A stretch of DNA of 64,000 bases, from assembly GCA_009829735.1 (NCBI GenBank), contig CM020618.1, positions 1,063,096-1,127,095 of the forward strand, read 5' to 3'. Numbering within the stretch: the first letter of the stretch is position 1; the number at the start of each line of letters is the position of its first letter. The notes below the pieces were generated by a model. The model was not told where the DNA came from. It searched no databases and saw only the letters and a program-made list of their open reading frames with translations. The translations under genes and the position numbers were made by a program. The stretch comes from Pyropia yezoensis (taxonomy: Eukaryota; Rhodophyta; Bangiophyceae; Bangiales; Bangiaceae). This document shows positions 17,845-27,787 of the stretch, piece by piece.

Positions 17845-20800
17845 AGGACGCGCGTCGAAGAAACGCGTCTAAAACTTCAGGGGCGTTCACAAGGTCTTGC
17901 TTTGTCAGCCAAGAGTTCTCGCTGATGTCGCAGCCTTTCCATTTGACGAGGTACTGCAGTCGTCCACGGCGCTTTCGTGACCGTATAATGGAGTCCACTT
18001 CATACTCGACCGAGCCATCCGGAAATGTAACCGGGGGTGGAACGGGAGGAAGTCGACCATACGGATCAGCGCGGTACGGCTTCAGGAGGCTGGCATGGAG
18101 GGCGTTGTGAACTTTGCGATCGAGGACAGCTTGAGGAAGATCGAGACGGAACGTGACGTCATTGATGCTCTCCGTGACTTTGTAGGGTCCGGAGTATTTG
18201 GGCATCAGCTTACGAGCGCCTTGAAAAGCGTCGGGCAAGAGGTTCTTAGTGCTGAGGAGTACGTGGTCGCCCACAGCGATTGTGCATGGTCGGCGATGAC
18301 GGTTTGCGTACGCCGCGCGCGTCTCATTGGCGCTCTTGATGGCGGCGATAGCCGTCTTTTGAGCATCGTGGAGGCTGGATAGCCAATCCGACACAGCAGG
18401 AAGATTTGAGTCCCTGCTGTCGAGGATGTCCATAGGCACGGTCCTTGGTTCAAACCCGTAGTTCAAGAAAAATGGAGAGTACGTGGTTACGGCATTAGGT
18501 GACCGGTTGTACGCAACTTCCGCGCCAACGAGGACAAGATCCCAGTCGCCTTGATGATGGTTGACGAAGTTTCTGAGGATTTCTTCAATTTTCTTGTTCA
18601 TAATCTCAGTTTGGCCGTCCGTCTGCGGGTGGTAGGCCGATGAGGCTTTGATCTTGACCTTGAGGATCTTTGTCAGTGACCGCCAGAAGTTGGAGAAAAA
18701 GATGGGGTCGCGGTCACAGACGACTTCTTGAGGTAGGCCGTGGTTGCGATAGACGTGATCGTGGTAAAGCTGAGCTGTGACCGGCGCTGTACATTCCGGC
18801 TTCATTGGTGCCAGGCGAATCATCTTGGTGAGTCGGTCAACAACGACATAAATGCCGTTGTGGCCTCGTGGTGTCAGTGGCAGTGGGGTGATAAAGTCCA
18901 TGGAGACACTTGCCCATCTTTGGCTTGGGGGTTCGAGTGGTTTGAGATGACCCAGAGGTGAATGAGTGCTAGCCTCGTTCCGCTGGCACGAATCACATGA
19001 TTGTACGTATCTTTGGATGTCCTGCCGCATAGATTTCCAGTAGTAATTGGAAGCAACGGCCTTGGTGGTTTTCTTCACTCCCATGTGCCCTTGGCACGGG
19101 GCGTCATGGTAGTCGTGGAGGAGTCTTTGACGTAGAGTACCAGCGGAGATGCACGTACGGTCACCTCGTTTCAACAACCTCATATGAAACCGGTAGGGAG
19201 ATACCGGGTCCTTGGCTAGGTCGGCAAATTCGGGGTCCGCTTTGTACTCTTGTTCTAGGGTGGCAAGGTCTTGATCACTTTGGTTGATGGTCATGAGGTT
19301 GTTGATTTCAGTTTTCTTGAGGGTTTCGTCAATGGTCTTGGTCAGCACGCGACTAAGGAGATCTTGGTTGGGTTCGTGCTTGTCAGGGGCATCTTGGGGT
19401 TGCCTGGAAAGGGCATCAGCTACGGCGTTGGAGATGCCTTTGATCGGGACAATCTTGAACTGGAATTGGTCCAGAAGTTCAAGCCACTTGACTTGGCGGT
19501 CGTTCAGCCTTTCTTGGGTTCGCAGGTATCTCAGGGACTCGTGGTCGGTATGGACCTCAAAGGGTCTTCCGTGGAGGTAGCAGCGCCAGTGCCGGATGGC
19601 TTGGACCACTGCGAGCAGCTCACGTTCGCGGATGCTGTAGCGTTGTTCGTGGATATTCAAGGTCAGGGAGAAGAATGCCACTGGACGCCGTCCCTTTCCG
19701 TCGTCTTGTTCGAGGACTGCGCCAATAGCATACCCGCTGGCATCAGTAGACACGTAGATGGGATATCGTTTGTCAAACGGCCTTAGTACCGGTGCACTTG
19801 ATGTCAGAGTCTGCAGCTGCTCGAAGGCTTTTTGGGCGTCCGGCGTCCACTCAAAGTCGACCTTCCCCGTCAACCTCGTAAGAGGGCTTGCAACTGCGGC
19901 CATTCCCTTGATAAATGGGCGATAGAAGTTGACCATACCGAGGAAGGACTGCACGTCCTTCTTGCTCTTGGGGGTTGCCCACGTCCGAATGGCTTGGACC
20001 TCCTGGTCCTCCATGGAAAAGCCTGCGTCAGATATGACGTGGCCGAGGTAATCGACAGTGGATCGAGCGAATTGGCACTTACTCGCCTTGGCGTAAAGCT
20101 TGTGGTCTCGTAGCTTGGCCAGGGTTTTTCTCAGGTGCTTGAGATGATCCTCGTAGGTTTCGCTGTAGACCAAAATGTCGTCTAAGTAGACGCAGATGAA
20201 GTCGTACATGTAGGGTCTGAACACATCGTTCATCAAGTTCATGAAGACTGCGGGGGCGTTCGTCAGTCCGAAGGGTAGCACAGTAAACTCGTAGAATCCA
20301 TACTTGGTCCGGAACGCCGTCAATGGGATGGTGTCAGGGTCCAGCCGGATCTGGTGGTAGCCAGAGCGGAGGTCAATCTTCGTGAAATACTTGGCCTTTC
20401 GTAGTTGATCAAAGATGTCATCGATACGTGGTAGAGGATACGCATTCTTGATGGTGGCCTTGTTCAATGCTCGGTAGTCGATGCACATCCGCCAGCCGCC
20501 GTCCTTCTTCGCCGCAAATAGAACGGAGGAGCCCCACGGTGAGGCACTTGGCTGGATGAATCCCTTCCGAATCAGGGTCGCAAGTTGCGTCTTGAGTTCA
20601 TCGAGTTCCCACTCGGAGAGGCGGTAAATACCGCTGCGACGTGGTTCAGCGTCGTCGGTCAGCTTGATGCTAAACTTGTGACTACGCTCGGGAGGGAGTC
20701 CGTCCGGGAGCTCAGCCGGGAAGACGTCAGCGTACTCCTTGAGAATCTGTTGGACTTCATTTTTGTCTTCAGCTTCTCCCATAATGATGGAGTTGATGTC

Positions 20801-21379
20801 AAAGCTGCTTGAGGGGTCTTCAGACTGCAGGTAGATGGCGAATACAGGGGTCCTTTGGATGAGGTCACGTGCGAGTCGTTGCCGGCTAATGAGGCCCTCC
20901 GGTTTCTTGAGGGAGGCGGTGATAGAAATATTCTTGTGGATGAACTTAAAGGATATCTTGTTCTTCTTGTTGTTGATCTTGGCGCCCTTGTCATCGCGCC
21001 ATTTCTTACCGAGGATAACGTCGTACGCACTGAGGTCGCATACGGCGAACCGTAGTCGTTCTTGGTAAAGGCCGATGTGAATCTCTAAGGGTTCAATGGT
21101 TTCAGCGAGTACATGGGAACGTCCATCGGGCATGTTTGCCGCGAAGTCCGTTTCAGTGGTCTTGACATTCAGGGTTTTCATGAGGCGCCTGGAGACGACG
21201 TTGATGGGAGACCCGTCGTCGAACAGCACCTTTACAACATGGCCATTGACAGAAGCAGTAGAAAGCAGTAGCCCGAGACGCGGGCCTTCAAAGGGTGATG
21301 ATTTGTTTTCCGGAACCAAAGGAGCATCTTTCACCGTTGTTGACGACGGTTGCTGCTTCAGTTCCGCTGGCCTTTTGGG
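17843..21379 (-). CDS. pol: Pol polyprotein of chromovirus B1
   Basis: The frame is open over about 1179 codons from the slippery site at 21379. No ATG opens it (the first start-like codon is GTG at 21334), so it should be made as Gag-Pol by -1 frameshifting. Counted from 21334: protease with LFDDGS at about 37-42 (an unusual variant of the D-T/S-G motif); reverse transcriptase with YLDDILVYS at about 381; RNase H; integrase with HHCC (HMGVKKTT ... CDSCQ), D in MDFIT (about 810), D in VCDRD (about 871) and E in GQTEIMNKK (about 905); a GPY-type module (YSGPYKV); and a chromodomain (VDSIIRSRKRRGRLQYLVKW) at about 1108-1155. Chromodomains of this class steer integration to particular chromatin. 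The frame is intact. Confidence 0.93.
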   Translation of the reverse strand, partial: PKRPAELKQQPSSTTVKDAPLVPENKSSPFEGPRLGLLLSTASVNGHVVKVLFDDGSPINVVSRRLMKTLNVKTTETDFAANMPDGRSHVLAETIEPLEIHIGLYQERLRFAVCDLSAYDVILGKKWRDDKGAKINNKKNKISFKFIHKNISITASLKKPEGLISRQRLARDLIQRTPVFAIYLQSEDPSSSFDINSIIMGEAEDKNEVQQILKEYADVFPAELPDGLPPERSHKFSIKLTDDAEPRRSGIYRLSEWELDELKTQLATLIRKGFIQPSASPWGSSVLFAAKKDGGWRMCIDYRALNKATIKNAYPLPRIDDIFDQLRKAKYFTKIDLRSGYHQIRLDPDTIPLTAFRTKYGFYEFTVLPFGLTNAPAVFMNLMNDVFRPYMYDFICVYLDDILVYSETYEDHLKHLRKTLAKLRDHKLYAKASKCQFARSTVDYLGHVISDAGFSMEDQEVQAIRTWATPKSKKDVQSFLGMVNFYRPFIKGMAAVASPLTRLTGKVDFEWTPDAQKAFEQLQTLTSSAPVLRPFDKRYPIYVSTDASGYAIGAVLEQDDGKGRRPVAFFSLTLNIHEQRYSIRERELLAVVQAIRHWRCYLHGRPFEVHTDHESLRYLRTQERLNDRQVKWLELLDQFQFKIVPIKGISNAVADALSRQPQDAPDKHEPNQDLLSRVLTKTIDETLKKTEINNLMTINQSDQDLATLEQEYKADPEFADLAKDPVSPYRFHMRLLKRGDRTCISAGTLRQRLLHDYHDAPCQGHMGVKKTTKAVASNYYWKSMRQDIQRYVQSCDSCQRNEASTHSPLGHLKPLEPPSQRWASVSMDFITPLPLTPRGHNGIYVVVDRLTKMIRLAPMKPECTAPVTAQLYHDHVYRNHGLPQEVVCDRDPIFFSNFWRSLTKILKVKIKASSAYHPQTDGQTEIMNKKIEEILRNFVNHHQGDWDLVLVGAEVAYNRSPNAVTTYSPFFLNYGFEPRTVPMDILDSRDSNLPAVSDWLSSLHDAQKTAIAAIKSANETRAAYANRHRRPCTIAVGDHVLLSTKNLLPDAFQGARKLMPKYSGPYKVTESINDVTFRLDLPQAVLDRKVHNALHASLLKPYRADPYGRLPPVPPPVTFPDGSVEYEVDSIIRSRKRRGRLQYLVKWKGCDISENSWLTKQDLVNAPEVLDAFLRRAS

Positions 21380-22236
21380 CAGTCCTTTGCCAGGTGCCCC
21401 TTTTCGCGACAGCGGAGGCAGAGTCCCTCGCGCATACAGCGCTGGCGCTCCTCGGGCGTGAGCTTCTCGACCTTGATGCTGGAAATGTCCATGGGGACGA
21501 CACCCGTCGCAGACGGCTTCTCAGAGGTGCTGCTGAGGTTGTTCGTGAAGCGCGAGGCTCCAGCCTTGGCATCTTCTACGCGCAGGGCGTCTGTCATTAG
21601 AGGCTCGAGTTCAGTGTAGTTCTTGAGGCACAGTGCCTGCCAGATGTCCCGCTTCAGACCTCGCGTGTAGCGGTCAATCATTTCCGCTTCAGTGATGTCT
21701 GGGATGTCCACGACGACGCTCAGGAAAGTCTTGTTAAACGTCCCGACGTCCTTAATCTGTCGCCATGCGTGCAGCTTGTCCCGTGCCGCCTGCGTCTTGT
21801 TCAGGGGACTAAAGCGCCGGATGAGTGCAGCACGGAAGGCGTCCCAGCTCGAAACGTCTGTAGTCTGACTATAGGTATGCCACCAGTTGAACGCTTCTCC
21901 ATCGAGATAGGTGCAAGCGACACGACACGCTTCGGCGGGTTCACTCAGCCGGACGTAGGAGTCCGTGTGGGAGCACCACGCTTCAATGGTCCCGGGTTTG
22001 CCAAAGAAAAGCCCGGGCTTGTTCGGCCGCGCGGGTTTTGCGTTCTCGCGGGCTGCTTTCGCCTTGGTCTCGGCGAGCTGCTGCTTCGTGTCTTCCAATT
22101 CCACCTTGTGTGCCTCGAGCTCGTCACGCATTTGCGTCACAAATGTCGTAAGCTGATTCCATGCCTCGACACTGGGGGTGCCGGATGTCGACCCAGAAGT
22201 GACCGGGGTTCCGCCAGCAATACTCGTGGGGTCCAT
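21358..22236 (-). CDS. gag: Gag of chromovirus B1
   Basis: This 292-residue frame starts at ATG 22236 (MDPTSIAGG). After a short Thr/Ser/Gly-rich start there is a probable coiled coil (about residues 30-65, rich in Glu, Lys and Gln) and a retrotransposon gag domain with the pattern WHTYSQTTDVSSWDAFRAAL, then ALIRRF and a conserved DIPDITEAEMIDRYTRGL stretch. A CCHC knuckle, CLRCREKGHLAKDC, lies close to the C terminus. The size is typical of chromovirus Gag. It ends at TGA 21358. Confidence 0.93.
   Translation of the reverse strand: MDPTSIAGGTPVTSGSTSGTPSVEAWNQLTTFVTQMRDELEAHKVELEDTKQQLAETKAKAARENAKPARPNKPGLFFGKPGTIEAWCSHTDSYVRLSEPAEACRVACTYLDGEAFNWWHTYSQTTDVSSWDAFRAALIRRFSPLNKTQAARDKLHAWRQIKDVGTFNKTFLSVVVDIPDITEAEMIDRYTRGLKRDIWQALCLKNYTELEPLMTDALRVEDAKAGASRFTNNLSSTSEKPSATGVVPMDISSIKVEKLTPEERQRCMREGLCLRCREKGHLAKDCPKGQRN
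21373..21379 (-). promoter_or_regulatory. Candidate -1 frameshift site of B1
   Basis: Minus-strand CCCAAAA lies in the gag phase C CCA AAA, a valid X XXY YYZ heptamer, 12 bases before the gag stop. A shift to CCC AAA continues without a stop into the pol frame. I did not identify a clear downstream stem. Confidence 0.6.
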
Positions 22237-22579
22237 CGTTTCCAGGAGTTAACTCCAGAATTTACAATTTCACAGGACAAAGCGCCCTGGACTTACAAGA
22301 AATGCCCAGTCGAACTCCGGATAGATTTGTGTAAGAAATTTGGTCAAGCAACGTAGTGGCGCGCGACAATTGGTCAAGTGCCGAGAGATCGCGGTGACGA
22401 GATCAAGAGCGTGCAACACTATTTCGTTAAATCCAATCACAAGCAAATCGCTCGAGGGCGCGCAATCGGATTTTCGATCGGCTTCCGCGCTCGGGCCCGA
22501 GTCGGGCTCGTCGGATTCTCACGCGGGGGGGAGATCAGAGGGGGAAAATCGGGCTCTCGCGGTAGATCAATGGAGGTTG
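22237..22579 (-). other. Spacer between the zinc-finger ORF and gag of B1
   Basis: No gene is seen. The minus strand contains TTGTAAGTCC at about 22300, a good 5' splice-site match, so the leader may be spliced. The segment is AT-richer near gag and GC-rich near 22500. Confidence 0.3.
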
Positions 22580-23323
22580 TCAATCGGTGCCCCGCGCCAG
22601 CTGGCGGTCGTGCGCCTTGCCACGCAAGTGGCTTTCAAATTGAACCACCGAATCAAATTCACGCCCACAGGGATCGCAGCTTGGGAGAGTGGAAGGGCGG
22701 TTGACAGTATTGCGATGCCGACGTGAGTTGCGATGGTCGCGCAACACCGATAGGCTGTTGCACGTCACACCGCAGGGCTTACACTGGTGTGTGCCCAGTG
22801 GGATGCCGCGGGCCTTGGCGATTCGGCGCTGTTCGCGCTGTTCCACCGCCCGCGCGGTGGTCGGCTTAATGTGCCCAATCAGCGGGGGGGGCGGCGCGAT
22901 GAAACGGCGCGCCGGTTCCTGCGGGGGTAGCAGCAGGCGCCGGTTCGTCCGGGCCGCTGTGCCCGCCGAGGCAGGGCCCTTGCCCTTGCCCGAGAGGGGG
23001 GGCTTGGGGGCGGTCCGCCCCAGCAGGGATAGGTGCGGGGGGGCCGCCTGGGTGGAGGTGGAGAAGGCGCCCGCCGGGGGGCTGCGTGCCCCCGGGTGGT
23101 GGTGCCCTCCCACGGGGCCGCGTGCCGACGGACTGCCGCGTGCCGACGAGCCGCGCGCTGTACCAGTGCCGCGGATCGTCGGGGGTGCGCGGGTCGTCGG
23201 GGGTGCGCGGGTCTCAGGGTTTCCACGTGACGTGGCCACCGTGTTGCGGGCCGTCGTGCCGGAGGATGCCGACGCGGCCGCCACAGCCGAGGAAGAATAT
23301 TCGGAACCTGATTTGGAACTCAC
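22580..23323 (-). CDS. ORF upstream of gag encoding two U1/JAZ-type zinc fingers
   Basis: This 247-codon open frame lacks any ATG; an in-frame TGA stands three codons before its first GTG. The N-terminal 150 residues are Pro/Ala/Arg/Gly-rich with repeats such as TRAPPT. The C terminus has two fingers with exact C-x2-C-x12-H-x5-H spacing: CKPCGVTC ... HRNSRRH and CDPCGREF ... HLRGKAH. This spacing is that of U1-like/JAZ/matrin fingers, which bind RNA or double-stranded RNA. A pyrimidine tract (TTTTTCTTTTT) and ATCCCAG stand just upstream on the minus strand, so the frame may be a spliced exon. It lies between the B1 5' LTR and gag, and could be an extra element gene or captured host sequence. 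Confidence 0.6.
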   Translation of the reverse strand: MSSKSGSEYSSSAVAAASASSGTTARNTVATSRGNPETRAPPTTRAPPTIRGTGTARGSSARGSPSARGPVGGHHHPGARSPPAGAFSTSTQAAPPHLSLLGRTAPKPPLSGKGKGPASAGTAARTNRRLLLPPQEPARRFIAPPPPLIGHIKPTTARAVEQREQRRIAKARGIPLGTHQCKPCGVTCNSLSVLRDHRNSRRHRNTVNRPSTLPSCDPCGREFDSVVQFESHLRGKAHDRQLARGTD

Positions 23324-23559
23324 TGGGATTCAACAATCGGTTGACCAAAAAGAAAAATTCCGTGACATCAAGCGCGATGGCAGTGTCAGGGAAATATTCT
23401 TTCGGTGTGATTCGTGGAACCCACTGCGTTCGTATTACAATGCCCGTGGCAAGCCGAACGCAGGGGGCAACACGACGTCACAATCGCAGGGAGGTCCAAA
23501 TCACGCACGGAATCGTAGTCACCGCCAGGTAGAAAGTCGAACAATCGGAAGCTACCACA
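23324..23559 (-). other. 5' leader of B1 with a possible primer-binding site
   Basis: Two bases inside the 5' LTR the minus strand reads TGGTAGCTTCCGATTG, beginning with the expected TGG. Its first seven bases agree with the complement of an initiator-methionine-type tRNA end (CTACCA), but the rest does not obviously match, so the assignment is weak. No ORF is seen. A possible 3' splice site lies at 23324-23360. Confidence 0.35.
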
Positions 23560-24480
23560 TGTGAGGACCCACCTAAAACCGGGGAGCCCTCAACGTACTC
23601 GTGGGGGTGTCAGCGGGCCTTGCGAGCCAATGGGGCGGCGGGGCACGGGGAAGAGGACGGTGGTCTCGACGGGGGTGGGTCTGGGGAAGAAGATGGGCGC
23701 GACGTCGGTGGGGATCGAGGGTACAAAAGGTAAACAGTGTCTTTGGTCTGTGTCTGTGGTTGCCCCTCTCATCTCCCCCGGTGGCGCCGACATCCACGTA
23801 CTATATACTCGCGTCGGCGCACCCGAGGTGCCCCAAAGCATGCGTTTCCCCATCGCACCGCCGGTAGGCACAGAACGGTCCAAAAACAAAGCATGTCTCT
23901 CAGATCAAAGCATGGGCGGGCGTGCGCACTAAAGGAGTGCAGCCCCAGTTTGCCCGAAACGAAGGAGGTCCCGTGGATGGCGCCCAGCGCGCCCCACCAG
24001 CCGGCTCCACACGCCCGTCGGCCAGAAGGTCCGACTGGCTGTAAGGGCCAGCAAGGCCAAATTCAATCAATCCAGAAGCCGGCGAGCCAGTCATATCGCA
24101 CTCAGCCGCCAGCGAGGATGTGCGGTGTCCTCAGTGTCGGTGAATCATGTGACTGGTCCTTGATGCCAGCTTTCAAGCAGCGCAGAGAATAAAATTCAGG
24201 CAGCACAGACGGGGATGTCCGCCCGTGGTTGGTGGACGATGTCACTCGCTCCTCGCTGTCGAGTTTCGACGTCCATGACAGGGTTCCGACAGTGCGTTGA
24301 CGGCGGCTTTCGTGCGGTCGGCCGACGTCCGCAAAATGTCAGGGATACAGCGTGGTGTCGCCCAGGGTAGTGGGGAATTGATGTGTCTTGGGGGGAGTTA
24401 CCGGGGCCGGACATGTAAGGAGAGGTCCCAGTCCATATCCCCTGGGTTCCGGGTGGGGATTTAAGGGGCAAATCCTTACA
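23560..24480 (-). repeat. LTR shared by B1 (as 5' LTR) and B2 (as 3' LTR)
   Basis: This 921-bp copy of the B LTR ends against the B1 leader on its left. On its right lies a polypurine tract (24481-24493) and the end of another pol frame. Only one LTR separates the two internal regions. A TATATAG on the minus strand occurs at the same place as in 16913-17831. Confidence 0.88.
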
Positions 24481-24491
24481 CCTCCCCCCCC

Positions 24492-27287
24492 TTAGGACGC
24501 GCGTCGAAGAAACGCGTCTAAAACTTCAGGGGCGTTCACAAGGTCTTGCTTTGTCAGCCAAGAGTTCTCGCTGATGTCGCAGCCTTTCCATTTGACGAGG
24601 TACTGCAGTCGTCCACGGCGCTTTCGTGACCGTATAATGGAGTCCACTTCATACTCGACCGAGCCATCCGGAAATGTAACCGGGGGTGGAACGGGAGGAA
24701 GTCGACCATACGGATCAGCGCGGTACGGCTTCAGGAGGCTGGCATGGAGGGCGTTGTGAACTTTGCGATCGAGGACAGCTTGAGGAAGATCGAGACGGAA
24801 CGTGACGTCATTGATGCTCTCCGTGACTTTGTAGGGTCCGGAGTATTTGGGCATCAGCTTACGAGCGCCTTGAAAAGCGTCGGGCAAGAGGTTCTTAGTG
24901 CTGAGGAGTACGTGGTCGCCCACAGCGATTGTGCATGGTCGGCGATGACGGTTTGCGTACGCCGCGCGCGTCTCATTGGCGCTCTTGATGGCGGCGATAG
25001 CCGTCTTTTGAGCATCGTGGAGGCTGGATAGCCAATCCGACACAGCAGGAAGATTTGAGTCCCTGCTGTCGAGGATGTCCATAGGCACGGTCCTTGGTTC
25101 AAACCCGTAGTTCAAGAAAAATGGAGAGTACGTGGTTACGGCATTAGGTGACCGGTTGTACGCAACTTCCGCGCCAACGAGGACAAGATCCCAGTCGCCT
25201 TGATGATGGTTGACGAAGTTTCTGAGGATTTCTTCAATTTTCTTGTTCATAATCTCAGTTTGGCCGTCCGTCTGCGGGTGGTAGGCCGATGAGGCTTTGA
25301 TCTTGACCTTGAGGATCTTTGTCAGTGACCGCCAGAAGTTGGAGAAAAAGATGGGGTCGCGGTCACAGACGACTTCTTGAGGTAGGCCGTGGTTGCGATA
25401 GACGTGATCGTGGTAAAGCTGAGCTGTGACCGGCGCTGTACATTCCGGCTTCATTGGTGCCAGGCGAATCATCTTGGTGAGTCGGTCAACAACGACATAA
25501 ATGCCGTTGTGGCCTCGTGGTGTCAGTGGCAGTGGGGTGATAAAGTCCATGGAGACACTTGCCCATCTTTGGCTTGGGGGTTCGAGTGGTTTGAGATGAC
25601 CCAGAGGTGAATGAGTGCTAGCCTCGTTCCGCTGGCACGAATCACATGATTGTACGTATCTTTGGATGTCCTGCCGCATAGATTTCCAGTAGTAATTGGA
25701 AGCAACGGCCTTGGTGGTTTTCTTCACTCCCATGTGCCCTTGGCACGGGGCGTCATGGTAGTCGTGGAGGAGTCTTTGACGTAGAGTACCAGCGGAGATG
25801 CACGTACGGTCACCTCGTTTCAACAACCTCATATGAAACCGGTAGGGAGATACCGGGTCCTTGGCTAGGTCGGCAAATTCGGGGTCCGCTTTGTACTCTT
25901 GTTCTAGGGTGGCAAGGTCTTGATCACTTTGGTTGATGGTCATGAGGTTGTTGATTTCAGTTTTCTTGAGGGTTTCGTCAATGGTCTTGGTCAGCACGCG
26001 ACTAAGGAGATCTTGGTTGGGTTCGTGCTTGTCAGGGGCATCTTGGGGTTGCCTGGAAAGGGCATCAGCTACGGCGTTGGAGATGCCTTTGATCGGGACA
26101 ATCTTGAACTGGAATTGGTCCAGAAGTTCAAGCCACTTGACTTGGCGGTCGTTCAGCCTTTCTTGGGTTCGCAGGTATCTCAGGGACTCGTGGTCGGTAT
26201 GGACCTCAAAGGGTCTTCCGTGGAGGTAGCAGCGCCAGTGCCGGATGGCTTGGACCACTGCGAGCAGCTCACGTTCGCGGATGCTGTAGCGTTGTTCGTG
26301 GATATTCAAGGTCAGGGAGAAGAATGCCACTGGACGCCGTCCCTTTCCGTCGTCTTGTTCGAGGACTGCGCCAATAGCATACCCGCTGGCATCAGTAGAC
26401 ACGTAGATGGGATATCGTTTGTCAAACGGCCTTAGTACCGGTGCACTTGATGTCAGAGTCTGCAGCTGCTCGAAGGCTTTTTTGGGCGTCCGGCGTCCAC
26501 TCAAAGTCGACCTTCCCCGTCAACCTCGTAAGAGGGCTTGCAACTGCGGCCATTCCCTTGATAAATGGGCGATAGAAGTTGACCATACCGAGGAAGGACT
26601 GCACGTCCTTCTTGCTCTTGGGGGTTGCCCACGTCCGAATGGCTTGGACCTCCTGGTCCTCCATGGAAAAGCCTGCGTCAGATATGACGTGGCCGAGGTA
26701 ATCGACAGTGGATCGAGCGAATTGGCACTTACTCGCCTTGGCGTAAAGCTTGTGGTCTCGTAGCTTGGCCAGGGTTTTTTCTCAGGTGCTTGAGATGATC
26801 CTCGTAGGTTTCGCTGTAGACCAAAATGTCGTCTAAGTAGACGCAGATGAAGTCGTACATGTAGGGTCTGAACACATCGTTCATCAAGTTCATGAAGACT
26901 GCGGGGGCGTTCGTCAGTCCGAAGGGTAGCACAGTAAACTCGTAGAATCCATACTTGGTCCGGAACGCCGTCAATGGGATGGTGTCAGGGTCCAGCCGGA
27001 TCTGGTGGTAGCCAGAGCGGAGGTCAATCTTCGTGAAATACTTGGCCTTTCGTAGTTGATCAAAGATGTCATCGATACGTGGTAGAGGATACGCATTCTT
27101 GATGGTGGCCTTGTTCAATGCTCGGTAGTCGATGCACATCCGCCAGCCGCCGTCCTTCTTCGCCGCAAATAGAACGGAGGAGCCCCACGGTGAGGCACTT
27201 GGCTGGATGAAATCCCTTCCGAATCAGGGTCGCAAGTTGCGTCTTGAGTTCATCGAGTTCCCACTCGGAGAGGCGGTAAATACCGCT
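24492..27287 (-). pseudogene. pol: Pol of element B2, broken by homopolymer indels and a gap
   Basis: The sequence is almost identical to the B1 pol from its stop back into reverse transcriptase. A 670-codon stretch (26504-24492) carrying RNase H, integrase and chromodomain is open. It is then broken by single extra bases in homopolymers near 26480 (T run), 26772 (T run) and 27210 (A run), each absent from B1. The gap at 27288 removes the protease and gag. The pattern suggests sequencing error or a very recent duplicate. Confidence 0.85.
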
Positions 27288-27787
27288 NNNNNNNNNNNNN
27301 NNNNNNNNNNNNNNNNNNNNNNNNNNNNNNNNNNNNNNNNNNNNNNNNNNNNNNNNNNNNNNNNNNNNNNNNNNNNNNNNNNNNNNNNNNNNNNNNNNNN
27401 NNNNNNNNNNNNNNNNNNNNNNNNNNNNNNNNNNNNNNNNNNNNNNNNNNNNNNNNNNNNNNNNNNNNNNNNNNNNNNNNNNNNNNNNNNNNNNNNNNNN
27501 NNNNNNNNNNNNNNNNNNNNNNNNNNNNNNNNNNNNNNNNNNNNNNNNNNNNNNNNNNNNNNNNNNNNNNNNNNNNNNNNNNNNNNNNNNNNNNNNNNNN
27601 NNNNNNNNNNNNNNNNNNNNNNNNNNNNNNNNNNNNNNNNNNNNNNNNNNNNNNNNNNNNNNNNNNNNNNNNNNNNNNNNNNNNNNNNNNNNNNNNNNNN
27701 NNNNNNNNNNNNNNNNNNNNNNNNNNNNNNNNNNNNNNNNNNNNNNNNNNNNNNNNNNNNNNNNNNNNNNNNNNNNNNNNNNNNNNN
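27288..27787. other. Assembly gap (500 N)
   Basis: Five hundred N between the inside of element B2 and unassigned DNA. The gag and 5' LTR of B2 must lie in it, so its true size is probably larger than 500. Confidence 0.99.

Larger units (their letters stand above)
16913..24480 (-). mobile_element. Chromovirus-type Ty3/gypsy element B1
   Basis: Reading on the minus strand: 5' LTR (24480-23560), leader with a zinc-finger ORF, gag, pol with a C-terminal chromodomain, polypurine tract, 3' LTR (17831-16913). The unit is 7.57 kb including both LTRs. Its left end cuts the gag of D2, so B1 is younger than D2. Its 5' LTR is directly followed on the right by the polypurine tract and pol of a second copy (B2), so the two share one LTR. 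The base composition is less GC-rich than that of families A and D. Confidence 0.85.

Noticed and set aside
19271..19786. Open frames on the plus strand opposite to B pol (also 25920-26435)
   Set aside because: They are shadows of the conserved integrase and RNase H coding strand. They have no homologue elsewhere and occur in both B copies only because the DNA is identical.
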